From: Streptosporangium minutum | GTDB taxonomy: Bacteria; Actinomycetota; Actinomycetes; Streptosporangiales; Streptosporangiaceae | Assembly: GCF_002149035.1 (NCBI RefSeq) | Contig: NZ_NGFP01000008.1 | Coordinates: forward strand, 25,510-61,995 | Length of the DNA: 36,486 nt | Reading direction: 5' to 3' | Part shown: positions 1-10,065 of the stretch, piece after piece | Layout: each line of letters opens with the position of its first letter | Numbering within the stretch: the stretch's first letter is position 1 | Translations under genes and position numbers: made by a program | The notes under the pieces: model-generated | What the model was told of the DNA's origin: nothing | What the model saw: the letters and a program-made list of their open reading frames with translations, nothing else | Database searches by the model: none

Positions 1-172
1 GGCGGGTCTCAGGGACGGCGGGTCTCAGGGACGGCGGGTCTTCGGGGGGCGGTCAGGCTTCAGAGACGGCGGGTCCGACCGGCTTCAGGGATGGCGGGGC
101 TTCAGGGACGGTCGGGCTTCAGGGATGGCGGGTCTTCAGGAACGGTCGGCCTTCGGTGATCGGTCTTCAGGG
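1..172. repeat. Degenerate short tandem repeats
   Basis: The first 170 bases consist of imperfect copies of a unit of about 16-21 bp built around GGCGGGTCTTCAGGGAC, with interruptions. The copies differ by substitutions and small length changes. I see no convincing gene in it. It lies upstream of panD and continues off the left edge, so its full extent is unknown. Confidence 0.6.
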
Positions 173-277
173 AGCCCGGAGGGACGGAAGCACTGCGGCG
201 TTTCCGGGGTGTCGGATATATTCCGCGCAGGCGTGCACGCCACCAGGCGGCGCGACCGAGTGAGAGGTGATCGACAC

Positions 278-706
278 ATGCTCCGCACCATGCTCACGTC
301 CAAGATCCATCGTGCCACCGTCACCCAGGCCGACCTGCACTACGTGGGATCGCTGACCGTCGACGAGGATCTGCTGGACGCGGCGGGCCTGCTCCCCGGT
401 GAACAGGTCCACGTGGTGGACATCGACAACGGCGCCCGGCTGGTGACCTACACGATCGCGGGCCCCCGCGGTTCCGGGATCATCGGCATCAACGGCGCGG
501 CCGCCCGCCTCGTCCACCAGGGCGACCTGGTGATCATCATCGCGTACGGCCAGCTCGACGACGCCGAGGCGCGGACCTTCCGGCCCAGGGTCGTCCACGT
601 CGACGGTGGCAACCGGATCGTCGATCTCGGCCACGACCCCGCCTCGGCTCCGGAGCCCGCCACCGGTCTCCTGCGCGGTGACAGGCTCCACCGGCCGGCG
701 GACTGA
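278..706 (+). CDS. panD: Aspartate 1-decarboxylase precursor
   Basis: Makes beta-alanine from L-aspartate for pantothenate and CoA synthesis, in the cytosol. The 142-residue length fits the family. PanD is a pyruvoyl enzyme that cleaves itself between Gly24 and Ser25, and the sequence has exactly Y22-V-G24-S25. Lys9 (in TSKIHRA) is the conserved catalytic-region lysine. The GINGAAARL segment at about 70-78 is also typical. I chose ATG 278 because GAGAGGTGA lies just upstream and because it puts the cleavage site at the canonical number; longer in-frame starts would add unrelated repeat-derived residues. CoA-pathway coaX lies downstream at 4805 but is separated by a convergent gene, so they are not one operon. 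Confidence 0.95.
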   Translation: MLRTMLTSKIHRATVTQADLHYVGSLTVDEDLLDAAGLLPGEQVHVVDIDNGARLVTYTIAGPRGSGIIGINGAAARLVHQGDLVIIIAYGQLDDAEARTFRPRVVHVDGGNRIVDLGHDPASAPEPATGLLRGDRLHRPAD

Positions 707-788
707 GAGCCCCTCACGGGGAAATGCTCCGGCGGAGTCGGATGTCGGCGCCGGTAGGACGGCGGCCCGTCCGGCTCCCCTTACCCAA

Positions 789-811
789 CCCGCCGCACGT
801 ATGCGGGCGGG
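789..811. terminator. Hairpin between convergent genes
   Basis: CCCGCCGCA and TGCGGGCGGG can pair with one bulge around a CGTA loop. It sits between the ends of panD (plus) and the convergent unknown gene (minus), so it could serve both. The stem is short, so confidence is limited. Confidence 0.4.
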
Positions 812-816
812 CTCTG

Positions 817-1893
817 TCAGGGCTCATCCTCGCCGCTGCCCACGAGCGTGGAATCCCAGTAGTCCTTCACGCCCTTGGACAGGTCGGGGTAGACGAGGCT
901 GCTGGGGGCACCGGGGATGAGGGTCTCGATCTCCGCGGGAAGCGCGTCGTAGGCGGCTTTCACGTATTGGTTGAGGTCGCGCAGGTAGTCGCGGGCGCGG
1001 TCGTGCGCGCCGCCGCCCGACGGGAGCAGCCAGTCCGGCAGGTCGTCGTCGAACTCCCAGTCGCCCAGCTTGACCACGGATTCGAAGTTCACCTGATATC
1101 GGTGGATCACGTTGGCCAGCCAGATGATCGTTTCACCGGTCGTGCCGATGGAGTGGGCCAGCGCTCTGACGCTGGCGTGCACCTTGCGGAAGGCCTCCAG
1201 GGCGAGTTCGGACGGCTCGCCCGACCAGACGTCGGCCAGCTGCCTGGCGCGCTCCTCGATGAGGGACTGCAGACTGATCAACCACGCGGCCAGCTCGGCG
1301 CACTCGCCGCCCTTACGCAGCATGGTCGCCACATCAAAGCTGAACAGCATGGCCTTGATCTTGGGGGCGTCATAGTCCGAGATGTTGTCCGCCTCCCACC
1401 CGGCCTTCATGAGCATGGTGGTGTGGTGGACGCCTTTGCCGTTGACGATGTATCGCAGCTGGGAGATCTTCTTGTCGAAAACACTGTCGGCCATGGCATA
1501 GTTCGCCGAAGTTGCGATGATCATGTTGCCGAACTGGCCGTAAGTTAGCAGGACGAAATCGGTTTCCGTCACGATGCGGTCGCCGATGAACGACACCGTC
1601 CCCCAGAATCTGTCGAACGCAATCCAACGCGGCCACAGGCCGTAGGCAGTCATATCGAACTCGAGTTGGCTGACGGCGACGGCCGTGTCCTTCCAGGACC
1701 TCAGGCCGGAGGATGTAGGGCCGTCCGGTTCATGGCTGTCCGCGGCAGCCAGTTCCGTGGTGATCGTCTCGCCGACCTTCCTGAGACCGGCGGTGTCGAC
1801 GTCGATGTCCGCGTGGGGGGAGGGCCACGAGCGGGAGAGATCAAGCCCGCCGTCCCACTCTCGCCACTGTTGCGGGTCTGGTTCAGGCGCCAC
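817..1893 (-). CDS. Hypothetical protein, alpha-helical, WXG-like segment
   Basis: I do not recognise a defined family. The 358-residue product is predicted mostly helical and has no signal peptide or membrane segment. One stretch, W223-S-G225 inside a long helix-rich region (about 205-255), resembles the W-x-G helical hairpins of type VII secretion (ESX) substrates; the region at about 30-80 looks like another helical hairpin. This is suggestive only. GTG at 1893 is chosen because GGAGG lies 7 nt upstream; the longer in-frame ATG at 1944 lacks a site and falls in the promoter palindromes. It stands alone, convergent with panD and divergent from nadBC. Its upstream region has a consensus -35 and palindromes, so it is probably tightly regulated. 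Confidence 0.6.
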   Translation of the reverse strand: MAPEPDPQQWREWDGGLDLSRSWPSPHADIDVDTAGLRKVGETITTELAAADSHEPDGPTSSGLRSWKDTAVAVSQLEFDMTAYGLWPRWIAFDRFWGTVSFIGDRIVTETDFVLLTYGQFGNMIIATSANYAMADSVFDKKISQLRYIVNGKGVHHTTMLMKAGWEADNISDYDAPKIKAMLFSFDVATMLRKGGECAELAAWLISLQSLIEERARQLADVWSGEPSELALEAFRKVHASVRALAHSIGTTGETIIWLANVIHRYQVNFESVVKLGDWEFDDDLPDWLLPSGGGAHDRARDYLRDLNQYVKAAYDALPAEIETLIPGAPSSLVYPDLSKGVKDYWDSTLVGSGEDEP

Positions 1894-1934
1894 GGCGATG
1901 CCTCCGCTGCGATGGTTTGGGGGATGATCATCGG

Positions 1935-1973
1935 CTACATGCATGTTATGTAGGGCGGTTACATGTATGTCAA
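1935..1973 (-). promoter_or_regulatory. Palindrome-rich promoter of the unknown gene
   Basis: On the minus strand there is a perfect TTGACA (1968-1973). Possible -10 elements downstream are TAACAT (19 bp spacing) or CATAAC (17 bp). The inverted repeat CTACAT-N7-ATGTAG (1935-1953) overlaps the -10 area, with the perfect palindrome ACATGCATGT nested in it (1937-1946) and a near copy, ACATGTATGT, at 1961-1970. This arrangement looks like repressor sites over a promoter. The regulator is not known. Confidence 0.5.
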
Positions 1974-2195
1974 CGACAGTTGAATAAAGATCAAGAAAGT
2001 CGCGGGTCCTGGAAGTGGCCGGCCCGACGTCGCAGATCTTCGAACATGCGTCTCGGGGAGTCCCGGTGGCCGCGGCGGGCCCTCGGCCCGCGCCCCCGTG
2101 ACCCGCCGGCGTGCGAGGCCGCCGCCCGCCGGCCTCGCCGCGGGACGGACCCGACGGGGCACCCCCGGGGAAGAAGCACGATGATGCGCACGTTA

Positions 2196-2210
2196 TCGTC
2201 ACGTTGACGA
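2196..2210 (+). promoter_or_regulatory. Inverted repeat upstream of nadBC
   Basis: TCGTCA-CGT-TGACGA is a perfect 6-3-6 inverted repeat. It overlaps TATCGT (2194-2199), which fits a -10 element, and lies 37 bp before the nadBC start. A repressor bound here would block transcription. NAD synthesis genes are often repressed by NAD-responsive regulators, but I cannot say which regulator uses this site. Confidence 0.4.
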
Positions 2211-2246
2211 AATGAAGTGCCTCTCAACCCCCGCGAGGAGACGGCC

Positions 2247-4804
<2,558 letters not shown>

Positions 4805-4805
<1 letters not shown>

Positions 4806-5587
4806 TGCTGCTCGCCATCGACGTCGGTAACACGCACACCGTTCTCGGCCTGTTCGAGGGCGACGAGGTCATCGAGCACTGGCGGATTGCCACCGACGCC
4901 CGGCGCACGGCCGACGAGATAGCCGTCGTGCTGCAGGGGCTGCTCGGGCAGTCACCACTGCTGAAAGGCGCCGACGTCAACGGCATAGCGCTCTGCTCCA
5001 CGGTGCCGTCGGTGCTCAACGAGATGCGTGAGATGTGCCGCCGCTACTACGGCGACGTCACCGCGGTGATCGTCGAGCCCGGCATCCGGACCGGGGTGCC
5101 GGTCAGGATGGACAACCCGAAGGAGGTCGGCAGCGACCGGATCGTCAACGCGCTGGCGGCCATCCAGCTGTACGGCGGGCCGTGCATCATCGTCGACTTC
5201 GGCACCGCCACCTCCTTCGACGCGGTCTCCGCCAAGGGGGAGTACATCGGCGCCGTGACGGCCCCCGGCATCGAGATCTCGGTGGACGCGCTGGCCGCGG
5301 CCGGGGCGCAGTTGCACAAGGTGGAGCTGATCCGGCCCCGGTCGGTGATCGCCAAGAACACGGTCGAGGCACTCCAGTCGGGCATCATCTACGGCTTCGC
5401 CGGCCAGGTGGACGGGATCGTCGAGCGCATGGCGGCCGAGCTGGCCGACGACCCGGACGACGTCACCGTCGTCGCGACCGGCAGCGCGGCGCCGCTCGTG
5501 GTCAGCGAGGCGCGCTCGATCGACGTGCACGAGCCGTGGCTCACACTGATCGGTCTCCGGCTGATCTATCACCGCAACACCGCTTAG
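4805..5587 (+). CDS. coaX: Type III pantothenate kinase
   Basis: Phosphorylates pantothenate, the first step of CoA synthesis. At 260 residues it is typical of CoaX. The N-terminal phosphate loop DVGNTHTVLGL (about 5-15) marks the ASKHA-fold family; GSDRIVNALAA, DFGTATSFDAV and GAVTAPGIEIS are further family segments. ATG 4805 overlaps the nadBC stop as TGATG, and a G-rich stretch (4795-4799) provides the ribosome site, so the two are translationally coupled. An alternative TTG start one codon earlier is less likely. Pairing with NAD synthesis genes is a recurring actinobacterial arrangement. Family members are insensitive to CoA feedback, unlike type I CoaA. Confidence 0.95.
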
Positions 5588-5599
5588 CACGGACGTCGG

Positions 5600-5614
5600 T
5601 AACCTTGCCCTGTG
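5600..5614 (+). promoter_or_regulatory. Possible leaderless promoter of lysS
   Basis: TAACCT (5600-5605) matches a TANNNT -10 element and ends 6 nt before the GTG at 5612, with no Shine-Dalgarno in between. A transcript starting at or near the GTG is therefore likely. I see no clear -35. Confidence 0.4.
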
Positions 5615-7114
5615 ACCGATGAAGTGACGAACCCCGCTGAGGATCTGCCCGAGCAGATGCGCGTGCGCCGGGAGAAGCTCGACCGCCTCCGTTCCGAGGG
5701 CGTCGACCCCTACCCGGTGAATTTCCCGCGCACCGCGACCAACGGCGAGATCCGTGAGAAATACGCCGATCTCACCGCTGACACCGCGACCGGCGACAGG
5801 GTCGGCGTCACCGGACGGGTCATGCTCTCCAGGACCGGAGGCAAGCTCTGCTTCGCCACGATCCGGGACGGCTCCGCCGACCTCCAGGTCATGATCTCCC
5901 TGGACAAGGTGGGCGAGGAGTCCCTGGCGGCGTGGAAGCGCGACGTCGACCTCGGCGACCACGTCGGCATCGAGGGCGAGGTCATCACCTCCCGCCGGGG
6001 CGAGCTGTCCATCCTCGCCGACCGCTGGGCGATCACCTCCAAGTGCCTGCGCCCGCTGCCGGAGAAGCACGCCGGGCTCACCGACCCGGAGGCGCGGGTC
6101 CGCCAGCGCTACCTGGACCTCGTCGTCAACGACGAGGCGCGGAAGATGGCCTACACCCGTAGCGCCGTCGTGCGGGCGATCCGCGACTTCTGGCACGGAG
6201 AGGGCTACCTCGAGGTCGAGACGCCGATGCTCCAGCCGATCCACGGCGGCGCGACGGCCCGGCCGTTCAAGACCCACATCAACGCCTACAGCATGGAGCT
6301 CTACCTCCGCATCGCGATCGAGCTCTACCTCAAGCGGCTCGTGGTGGGCGGCATCGAGAAGGTCTTCGAGATCAACCGCAACTTCCGCAACGAGGGCGCG
6401 GACGCCACCCACAACCCCGAGTTCACCATGCTCGAGGCCTACGGCACGTATCTCGACTACAACGACATGGCCGACCTGACCCAGCGGATGATCCAGAGCG
6501 CGGTCGTGGCCGCGCTCGGCCACTCCGTGGTGACCCACGAGGGTCAGGAGATCGACCTGGGCCTGCCCGAGTGGCCGAGGATCACCCTCTACGGGGCGGT
6601 CTCGGAGGCGCTGGGCGAGGAGATCACCACCGAGACGCCGCTGGAGCACGTCCGCAAGCACGCCGACGCGCACGAGATCCACTGGGACCCGAAGTGGGGT
6701 CAGGGCAAGCTCGTCCAGGAGATCTTCGAGGAGCTCGTCGAGCACACCCTCATCCAGCCCACGTTCGTCATGGACTACCCGCTGGAGACCTCCCCGCTGA
6801 CCCGCCAGCACCGGGACAACCCGCTCCTCACCGAGAAGTGGGACCTGATCGGCTTCGGCACCGAGCTCGGCACCGCCTACTCGGAGCTGGTCGACCCCGT
6901 CGAGCAGCGCCGCCGCCTCACCGAGCAGTCCCTGCTCGCTGCGGGCGGCGATCCCGAGGCCATGCAGCTTGACGAGGACTTCCTGACCGCCCTGGAATAC
7001 GCGATGCCGCCCACCGGTGGCATGGGGCTCGGCGTGGACCGCCTCGTCATGGCCTTCACCGGCAAGAACATCCGCGAGACCATCCTGTTCCCGCTGGTCA
7101 AGCCGGCGGGCTGA
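5612..7114 (+). CDS. lysS: Lysyl-tRNA synthetase, class II
   Basis: Charges tRNA-Lys with lysine in the cytosol. The 500-residue length is normal. An N-terminal OB-fold anticodon-binding domain (about 55-155) precedes the class II catalytic core. Motif 2 is FRNEGAD from residue 258, followed by HNPEFTMLE; motif 3 is GMGLGVDRL from about residue 470. The GTG start is the first that gives a full N-terminus. It lies 24 bp after coaX with no ribosome site, but with a -10-like hexamer right in front, so lysS probably has its own leaderless start besides any readthrough. A very strong hairpin follows the gene. Confidence 0.96.
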   Translation: MTDEVTNPAEDLPEQMRVRREKLDRLRSEGVDPYPVNFPRTATNGEIREKYADLTADTATGDRVGVTGRVMLSRTGGKLCFATIRDGSADLQVMISLDKVGEESLAAWKRDVDLGDHVGIEGEVITSRRGELSILADRWAITSKCLRPLPEKHAGLTDPEARVRQRYLDLVVNDEARKMAYTRSAVVRAIRDFWHGEGYLEVETPMLQPIHGGATARPFKTHINAYSMELYLRIAIELYLKRLVVGGIEKVFEINRNFRNEGADATHNPEFTMLEAYGTYLDYNDMADLTQRMIQSAVVAALGHSVVTHEGQEIDLGLPEWPRITLYGAVSEALGEEITTETPLEHVRKHADAHEIHWDPKWGQGKLVQEIFEELVEHTLIQPTFVMDYPLETSPLTRQHRDNPLLTEKWDLIGFGTELGTAYSELVDPVEQRRRLTEQSLLAAGGDPEAMQLDEDFLTALEYAMPPTGGMGLGVDRLVMAFTGKNIRETILFPLVKPAG

Positions 7115-7126
7115 GCCCGACGGCAA

Positions 7127-7175
7127 CCGGTGCCGCCCGGCGGGAGGCTCAGCTCTCCCCGCCGGGCGGCACCGG
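7127..7175 (+). terminator. Strong terminator hairpin after lysS
   Basis: A perfect 18-bp stem: arm 7127-7144 pairs with 7158-7175 around a 13-nt loop. It starts 12 nt after the lysS stop. There is no U-tract, as is common for actinobacterial terminators. Confidence 0.85.
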
Positions 7176-7183
7176 CTCCCCGC

Positions 7184-7440
7184 ACCGTGATCCCGTACGG
7201 GCACCGTGATCCCGTACGGCGGTGCCGTCAGGGGCCGGGCCCGGTACCGCCGTCGGAGGGCGGCGGCACGATCGAGCCCGCATGGCATGTGCCCGCGCCT
7301 CCATGGAGCCCGCGTGGCATGTGCCCGCGCTTCCACGGGCTTTCACGGCATGCGCGCGCCTCCACGGGCTTTCACGGCATGCGCGCGCCTCCACGGAGCC
7401 CGCGCAGCGGGTGGCTGCGCTCCCACGGAGCCCGTAGGGC
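7184..7440. repeat. Direct repeats in the gene-free stretch after lysS
   Basis: The region 7176-7628 carries no supportable gene. Its first part has CACCGTGATCCCGTACGG twice in direct succession (about 7186-7220). It then has several diverged copies of a unit of about 30 bp containing TCCACGGGCTTTCACGGC and GCATGCGCGCGCC; two near-identical copies lie at 7331-7360 and 7361-7389. Related copies with GGAGCCCG flank them. Confidence 0.65.
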
Positions 7441-7498
7441 GCGCGTGCGGAGCCTGGGCGGGACGGAACGCCCCCGGAGGCCGACGGCCCTTCAGGTG

Positions 7499-7680
7499 CC
7501 TCACGGCCGGTCTCCCGGCACGTTCGGTGACTCGGCCGGTCTCCCGGCATGTTCACCACGATCCCCCGGCGTGCTCCTGACGGGTCTCCTGGCACGTTCG
7601 GTGACTCACGGCCGGTCTCCCGGCATGTTCACGAGGTCCTCCCGGCGTGCTTACGGCCGGTCTCCCGGTATGCCGGCCGC
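7499..7680. repeat. Degenerate repeats running into the TetR gene
   Basis: Several copies of GGCCGGTCTCCCGGCA with variable spacers (CGTTCGGTGACTC or TGTTCAC types) recur every 25-50 bp. The array overlaps the last 50 bases of the TetR reading frame, so the end of that protein is repeat-derived. Confidence 0.6.
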
Positions 7681-8309
7681 GGGGGCCGCGGTGTGTTCGC
7701 GGCCGCCGGTCCGGAAGAGTGGGCGAGTCCGGTCGTCAGCCAGCGCAGCGCCTCGGCGAACAGCTCGGACGGCACCGCGGCGCGGTCGACGCGGCGCTGC
7801 GTGACGAGCCCTTCGAAGAGCCCGATGATCGCGGTCGAGACGGCGACCGGGTCGTGCGTGGCGCAGTGCGGGGCCACCAGGCGGGCGACGGCCGTACGGG
7901 GAGCCCACCAGCGGGCGGCCAGACGGTCGAGCAATTCCGGCCGGGTCAGCGCGTAGCGCAGAAACTCCATTTCCAGTGTGCTCCATACCGTGTGGTGATC
8001 GGCGATCTCGGCCAGATACTCACCGAGCGCGACGAAAACGGTCTGGTCCTCCTCCCATTGGGAGGCGATTTCCTCGACGCCGTCAAGGCGGTGGGCGGCG
8101 TGCTCGTCGAAGAGAGTGAGGAACAGCTCATCTTTCCCGGTGAAATGGGAGTAGAGGGCGCCGACCGTGTGGCCCGCTCTGGAGGCGATCTCGTCGACGG
8201 AGGCTCCGGCGAAACCTTGTTCTGCGAAGACTTCGGCGGCCGCGGCCAGCAGGCGGTTGCGGGTGCGTGCCTTGGCTTGGCCGCGACTTAACCGCAAAGG
8301 CACCGACAT
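7629..8309 (-). CDS. TetR-family transcriptional regulator
   Basis: The 226-residue protein has the TetR N-terminal DNA-binding domain: about residues 14-60, with the helix-turn-helix in ASVDEIASRAGHTVGALYSHF. A helical ligand-binding domain follows. The ligand is unknown. The last 25 or so residues (AAANTPRPPRP onward) are proline- and arginine-rich and are encoded inside the flanking repeats, so the native protein may have been shorter. The ATG at 8309 lacks a clear ribosome site; GTG two codons later is an alternative. A perfect TTGACA and an imperfect palindrome just upstream suggest autorepression. The divergent neighbour is a small HTH protein, which may be a target. Confidence 0.8.
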   Translation of the reverse strand: MSVPLRLSRGQAKARTRNRLLAAAAEVFAEQGFAGASVDEIASRAGHTVGALYSHFTGKDELFLTLFDEHAAHRLDGVEEIASQWEEDQTVFVALGEYLAEIADHHTVWSTLEMEFLRYALTRPELLDRLAARWWAPRTAVARLVAPHCATHDPVAVSTAIIGLFEGLVTQRRVDRAAVPSELFAEALRWLTTGLAHSSGPAAANTPRPPRPAYRETGRKHAGRTS

Positions 8310-8323
8310 ATCATGAGTACTTC

Positions 8324-8345
8324 ACGTAGCGCCCGCTATGTCAAT
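8324..8345 (-). promoter_or_regulatory. Candidate TetR operator with -35 element
   Basis: ACGTAGCG-CC-CGCTATGT (8324-8341) is a palindrome with one mismatch per arm pair. It lies directly downstream of a minus-strand TTGACA (8340-8345), so it falls between the -35 and the start of the TetR gene. That position fits autoregulation. Confidence 0.45.
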
Positions 8346-8375
8346 GGCGCTCGTCGCCTCTATGAAGAGGGGAAC

Positions 8376-8405
8376 TTGACGACCTTTGAACAAGGCGTTT
8401 ACCGT
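8376..8405 (+). promoter_or_regulatory. Promoter of the small LuxR-type HTH gene
   Basis: TTGACG (8376-8381), an 18-bp spacer and TACCGT (8400-8405) fit a housekeeping-sigma promoter. Transcription would begin near 8412, leaving a leader of about 60 nt before the ATG at 8474. Confidence 0.55.
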
Positions 8406-8473
8406 TCCTGACGGGCGACATTGATATCCAACATACTCGCGCCCGAGTTCCAGTGCGGGGGGAGCGACTCTAG

Positions 8474-8722
8474 ATGGCATATCCAGAAGTGGATTCCCGT
8501 CGTGGCGACAGCCTCCTGGGCATGGGCGAGATCGGTCTCAGTGACGAAGATCTCGTGCTCCTGGCAGAGCTTGCCAAGGGCGTCACCGTGGACCGGGTGG
8601 GTCGTCGCCTCGACATCAGCGGCCGGACCGTCCGGCGCAGGCTCCGTGGGATCTGCGACCGCATCGGTGTCGCCACGGCGATCGAAGCCGTGGCCTGGGC
8701 GGCTCGCCGCCGGCTGATCTAG
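8474..8722 (+). CDS. Small stand-alone LuxR-type HTH protein
   Basis: The 82-residue product is essentially one GerE/LuxR-type helix-turn-helix: an LSDEDLVLLAELAKGVTVD helix, then VGRRLDISGRTVRRRLRGIC as the recognition part. There is no receiver or ligand domain, so it may bind DNA constitutively or act with a partner. ATG 8474 is preceded by GGGGGGAG (8457-8464). It is divergent from the TetR gene across a 164-bp region with a promoter for each direction, so TetR may control it. Confidence 0.7.
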   Translation: MAYPEVDSRRGDSLLGMGEIGLSDEDLVLLAELAKGVTVDRVGRRLDISGRTVRRRLRGICDRIGVATAIEAVAWAARRRLI

Positions 8723-8801
8723 CCGCGCGGTCCGTCACCCGGTCTGATCCGGCCGGGCGGTCCGCCGTCCTGCCGGATCAGGTGGTCCTTCGCCGCCCGC
8801 T

Positions 8802-9854
8802 TCAGTCCGCGACCCGCACGCCGCCGGCGAAGGGCCGGTTGTCGATCGAGGCGATGTGGATGACGTCGCCGGTCTGGGGCGCGTGGACCATCAGTCCGGC
8901 GCCGATGTAGATGCCGACGTGGTGCAGGTCGTTGTAGAAGAAGACCAGATCACCCGGGCGCAGTTCGTCCCTGGAGATGTGGGTGCCCGCGGTCCACTGG
9001 TCACCGGTGTAGTGCGGCAGGCTGATGCCGACCTTCTGGTAGGCCCACATGACCAGGCCGGAGCAGTCGAAGGAGTTGGGGCCCTCGGCGCCCCAGACAT
9101 ACGGCTTGAGCTGCTGGGTGAGTGCCCAGCGGGCGGCCTCGGCGGCCTTGCCGCTGCCGACGATCGGCACGCTGATCTTCACCCGGCTGCCCCGGCTGTT
9201 GGACTTGGCCCGGCTGCGCACCTCGCTGAACAGGTTGCTCTCGACCTTGTCGACGAGCCGCTCGATCTTGGTGCGCTTGGTGCCGATCTCCGACAGGAGG
9301 TCCTTGACCTCGGCGGTCCGGGCCTTGGCGCTGGCCTGTGCCCGCTCGGCGGCCTCGATCGCCCGTGCGACCTGGGCGACCTCCTCGCTCTGCTGCTGCT
9401 GGAGGGCGTAGTTCGTGGTGGCCTGGTCGAGGAAGGTGTCGGGATCGGTCGGCTGGCTGAAGAGCATGGCGGAGCCCAGACCTCCCGACATGTAGGAGCT
9501 CTGCGCGAGGAGGCTGGCCTTGGTGCGCCGGGACGCCAGCTCGGACTCGCTGACGGCGAGGGTCTTCTTGGCGCTCGCGGCGGCGCGCTGCGCCTGCTTG
9601 AGCTTGACGCGCTCGCCGTTGTACTGCTCGGTGAGCGTCTCGATGTCGGTGTGCAGCTTCTCGACCTGCTTGGCGAGCTCCGGGAGGCTGGGCTCCGGGT
9701 CGGCGGTGGCCGCGACGAGAGGGGTGCCGAGGGTCAGGGTGGCGAAGGCCAGTCCGATGAACGCCATCCGGCGGGCGAGTCCACGCGGGGCGTGTTCTCG
9801 ATAGCGGGCATGTCTGCCCGCGTTCTTCCCTCCACGGTCACGCGTGCGCTTCAC
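8802..9854 (-). CDS. Secreted NlpC/P60 peptidoglycan hydrolase, RipA-like
   Basis: Probably cleaves peptide stems of peptidoglycan outside the cell. The 350-residue protein has a basic start, a signal segment at about 30-51 ending near AATA-DPEP, two long coiled-coil stretches (about 57-120 and 145-215), and a C-terminal NlpC/P60 domain. The catalytic set is visible as Cys264 (DCSGLV), His312 (LHHVGIYIG) and His324 (VHAPQTG). Coiled coil plus NlpC/P60 is the RipA-type design, in which the coil regulates the enzyme. GTG 9854 is chosen because GAGGAG lies 7 nt before it; TTG 9857 is one codon earlier. The leader holds a c-di-AMP riboswitch, so expression should follow that signal. Confidence 0.9.
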   Translation of the reverse strand: MKRTRDRGGKNAGRHARYREHAPRGLARRMAFIGLAFATLTLGTPLVAATADPEPSLPELAKQVEKLHTDIETLTEQYNGERVKLKQAQRAAASAKKTLAVSESELASRRTKASLLAQSSYMSGGLGSAMLFSQPTDPDTFLDQATTNYALQQQQSEEVAQVARAIEAAERAQASAKARTAEVKDLLSEIGTKRTKIERLVDKVESNLFSEVRSRAKSNSRGSRVKISVPIVGSGKAAEAARWALTQQLKPYVWGAEGPNSFDCSGLVMWAYQKVGISLPHYTGDQWTAGTHISRDELRPGDLVFFYNDLHHVGIYIGAGLMVHAPQTGDVIHIASIDNRPFAGGVRVAD

Positions 9855-9871
9855 CAACAGGCTCCTCTCTC

Positions 9872-10008
9872 GGCCGCCTACCGGGTTAGCTGACGGGTTC
9901 GGGCCGGAGGCAGCCCTACCGAGGGTGCTGGTGGCACCTCGGATTCACCCCAGGGGACTAAAGGGTGGGTCCCCGGTTCCCCGGGTCCGGGGATTCGGCG
10001 GTTCAGCG
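9872..10008 (-). promoter_or_regulatory. c-di-AMP riboswitch (ydaO-yuaA class)
   Basis: Read on the minus strand, the leader has the hallmark blocks of the ydaO-yuaA riboswitch in order: GCCGAATCC, GGGGACCCACCC, GGGGTGAATCC, GGTAGGGCTGCC, then CCCGAACCCGTCAGCTAACC and GGTAGGCGG. These blocks and their spacing match the class as I remember it. The class binds cyclic di-AMP and in actinobacteria commonly precedes cell-wall hydrolase genes; binding usually turns expression off. The element ends about 17 nt before the hydrolase start, so it could act on ribosome access or on termination. Confidence 0.88.
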
Positions 10009-10035
10009 CTTTAACGTCGCTGACATCGAGCACGG

Positions 10036-10065
10036 ACATTAGTGCAATTGGAGGTTCATGCTCAA
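10036..10065 (-). promoter_or_regulatory. Promoter of the riboswitch-hydrolase transcript
   Basis: Minus strand: TTGAGC (10060-10065), an 18-bp spacer and TAATGT (10036-10041). Transcription would start near 10029, about 20 nt before the riboswitch core, which is the right position. Confidence 0.55.

Larger units (their letters stand above)
1894..2246. other. Divergent intergenic region before nadBC
   Basis: About 350 bp between the divergent unknown gene and nadBC. The left part holds the minus-strand promoter. The right part holds a perfect inverted repeat near nadBC. The middle (about 1985-2180) is GC-rich and I see no supportable gene in it. Confidence 0.5.

Noticed and set aside
4952-7336. 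794-codon minus-strand frame opposite coaX and lysS
   Set aside because: It mirrors conserved CoaX and LysS codons and is His/Asp/Val-rich nonsense with no motif.
7184-7680. CRISPR-like array after lysS
   Set aside because: Units are imperfect and irregularly spaced, spacers are themselves repetitive, and no cas genes are nearby.
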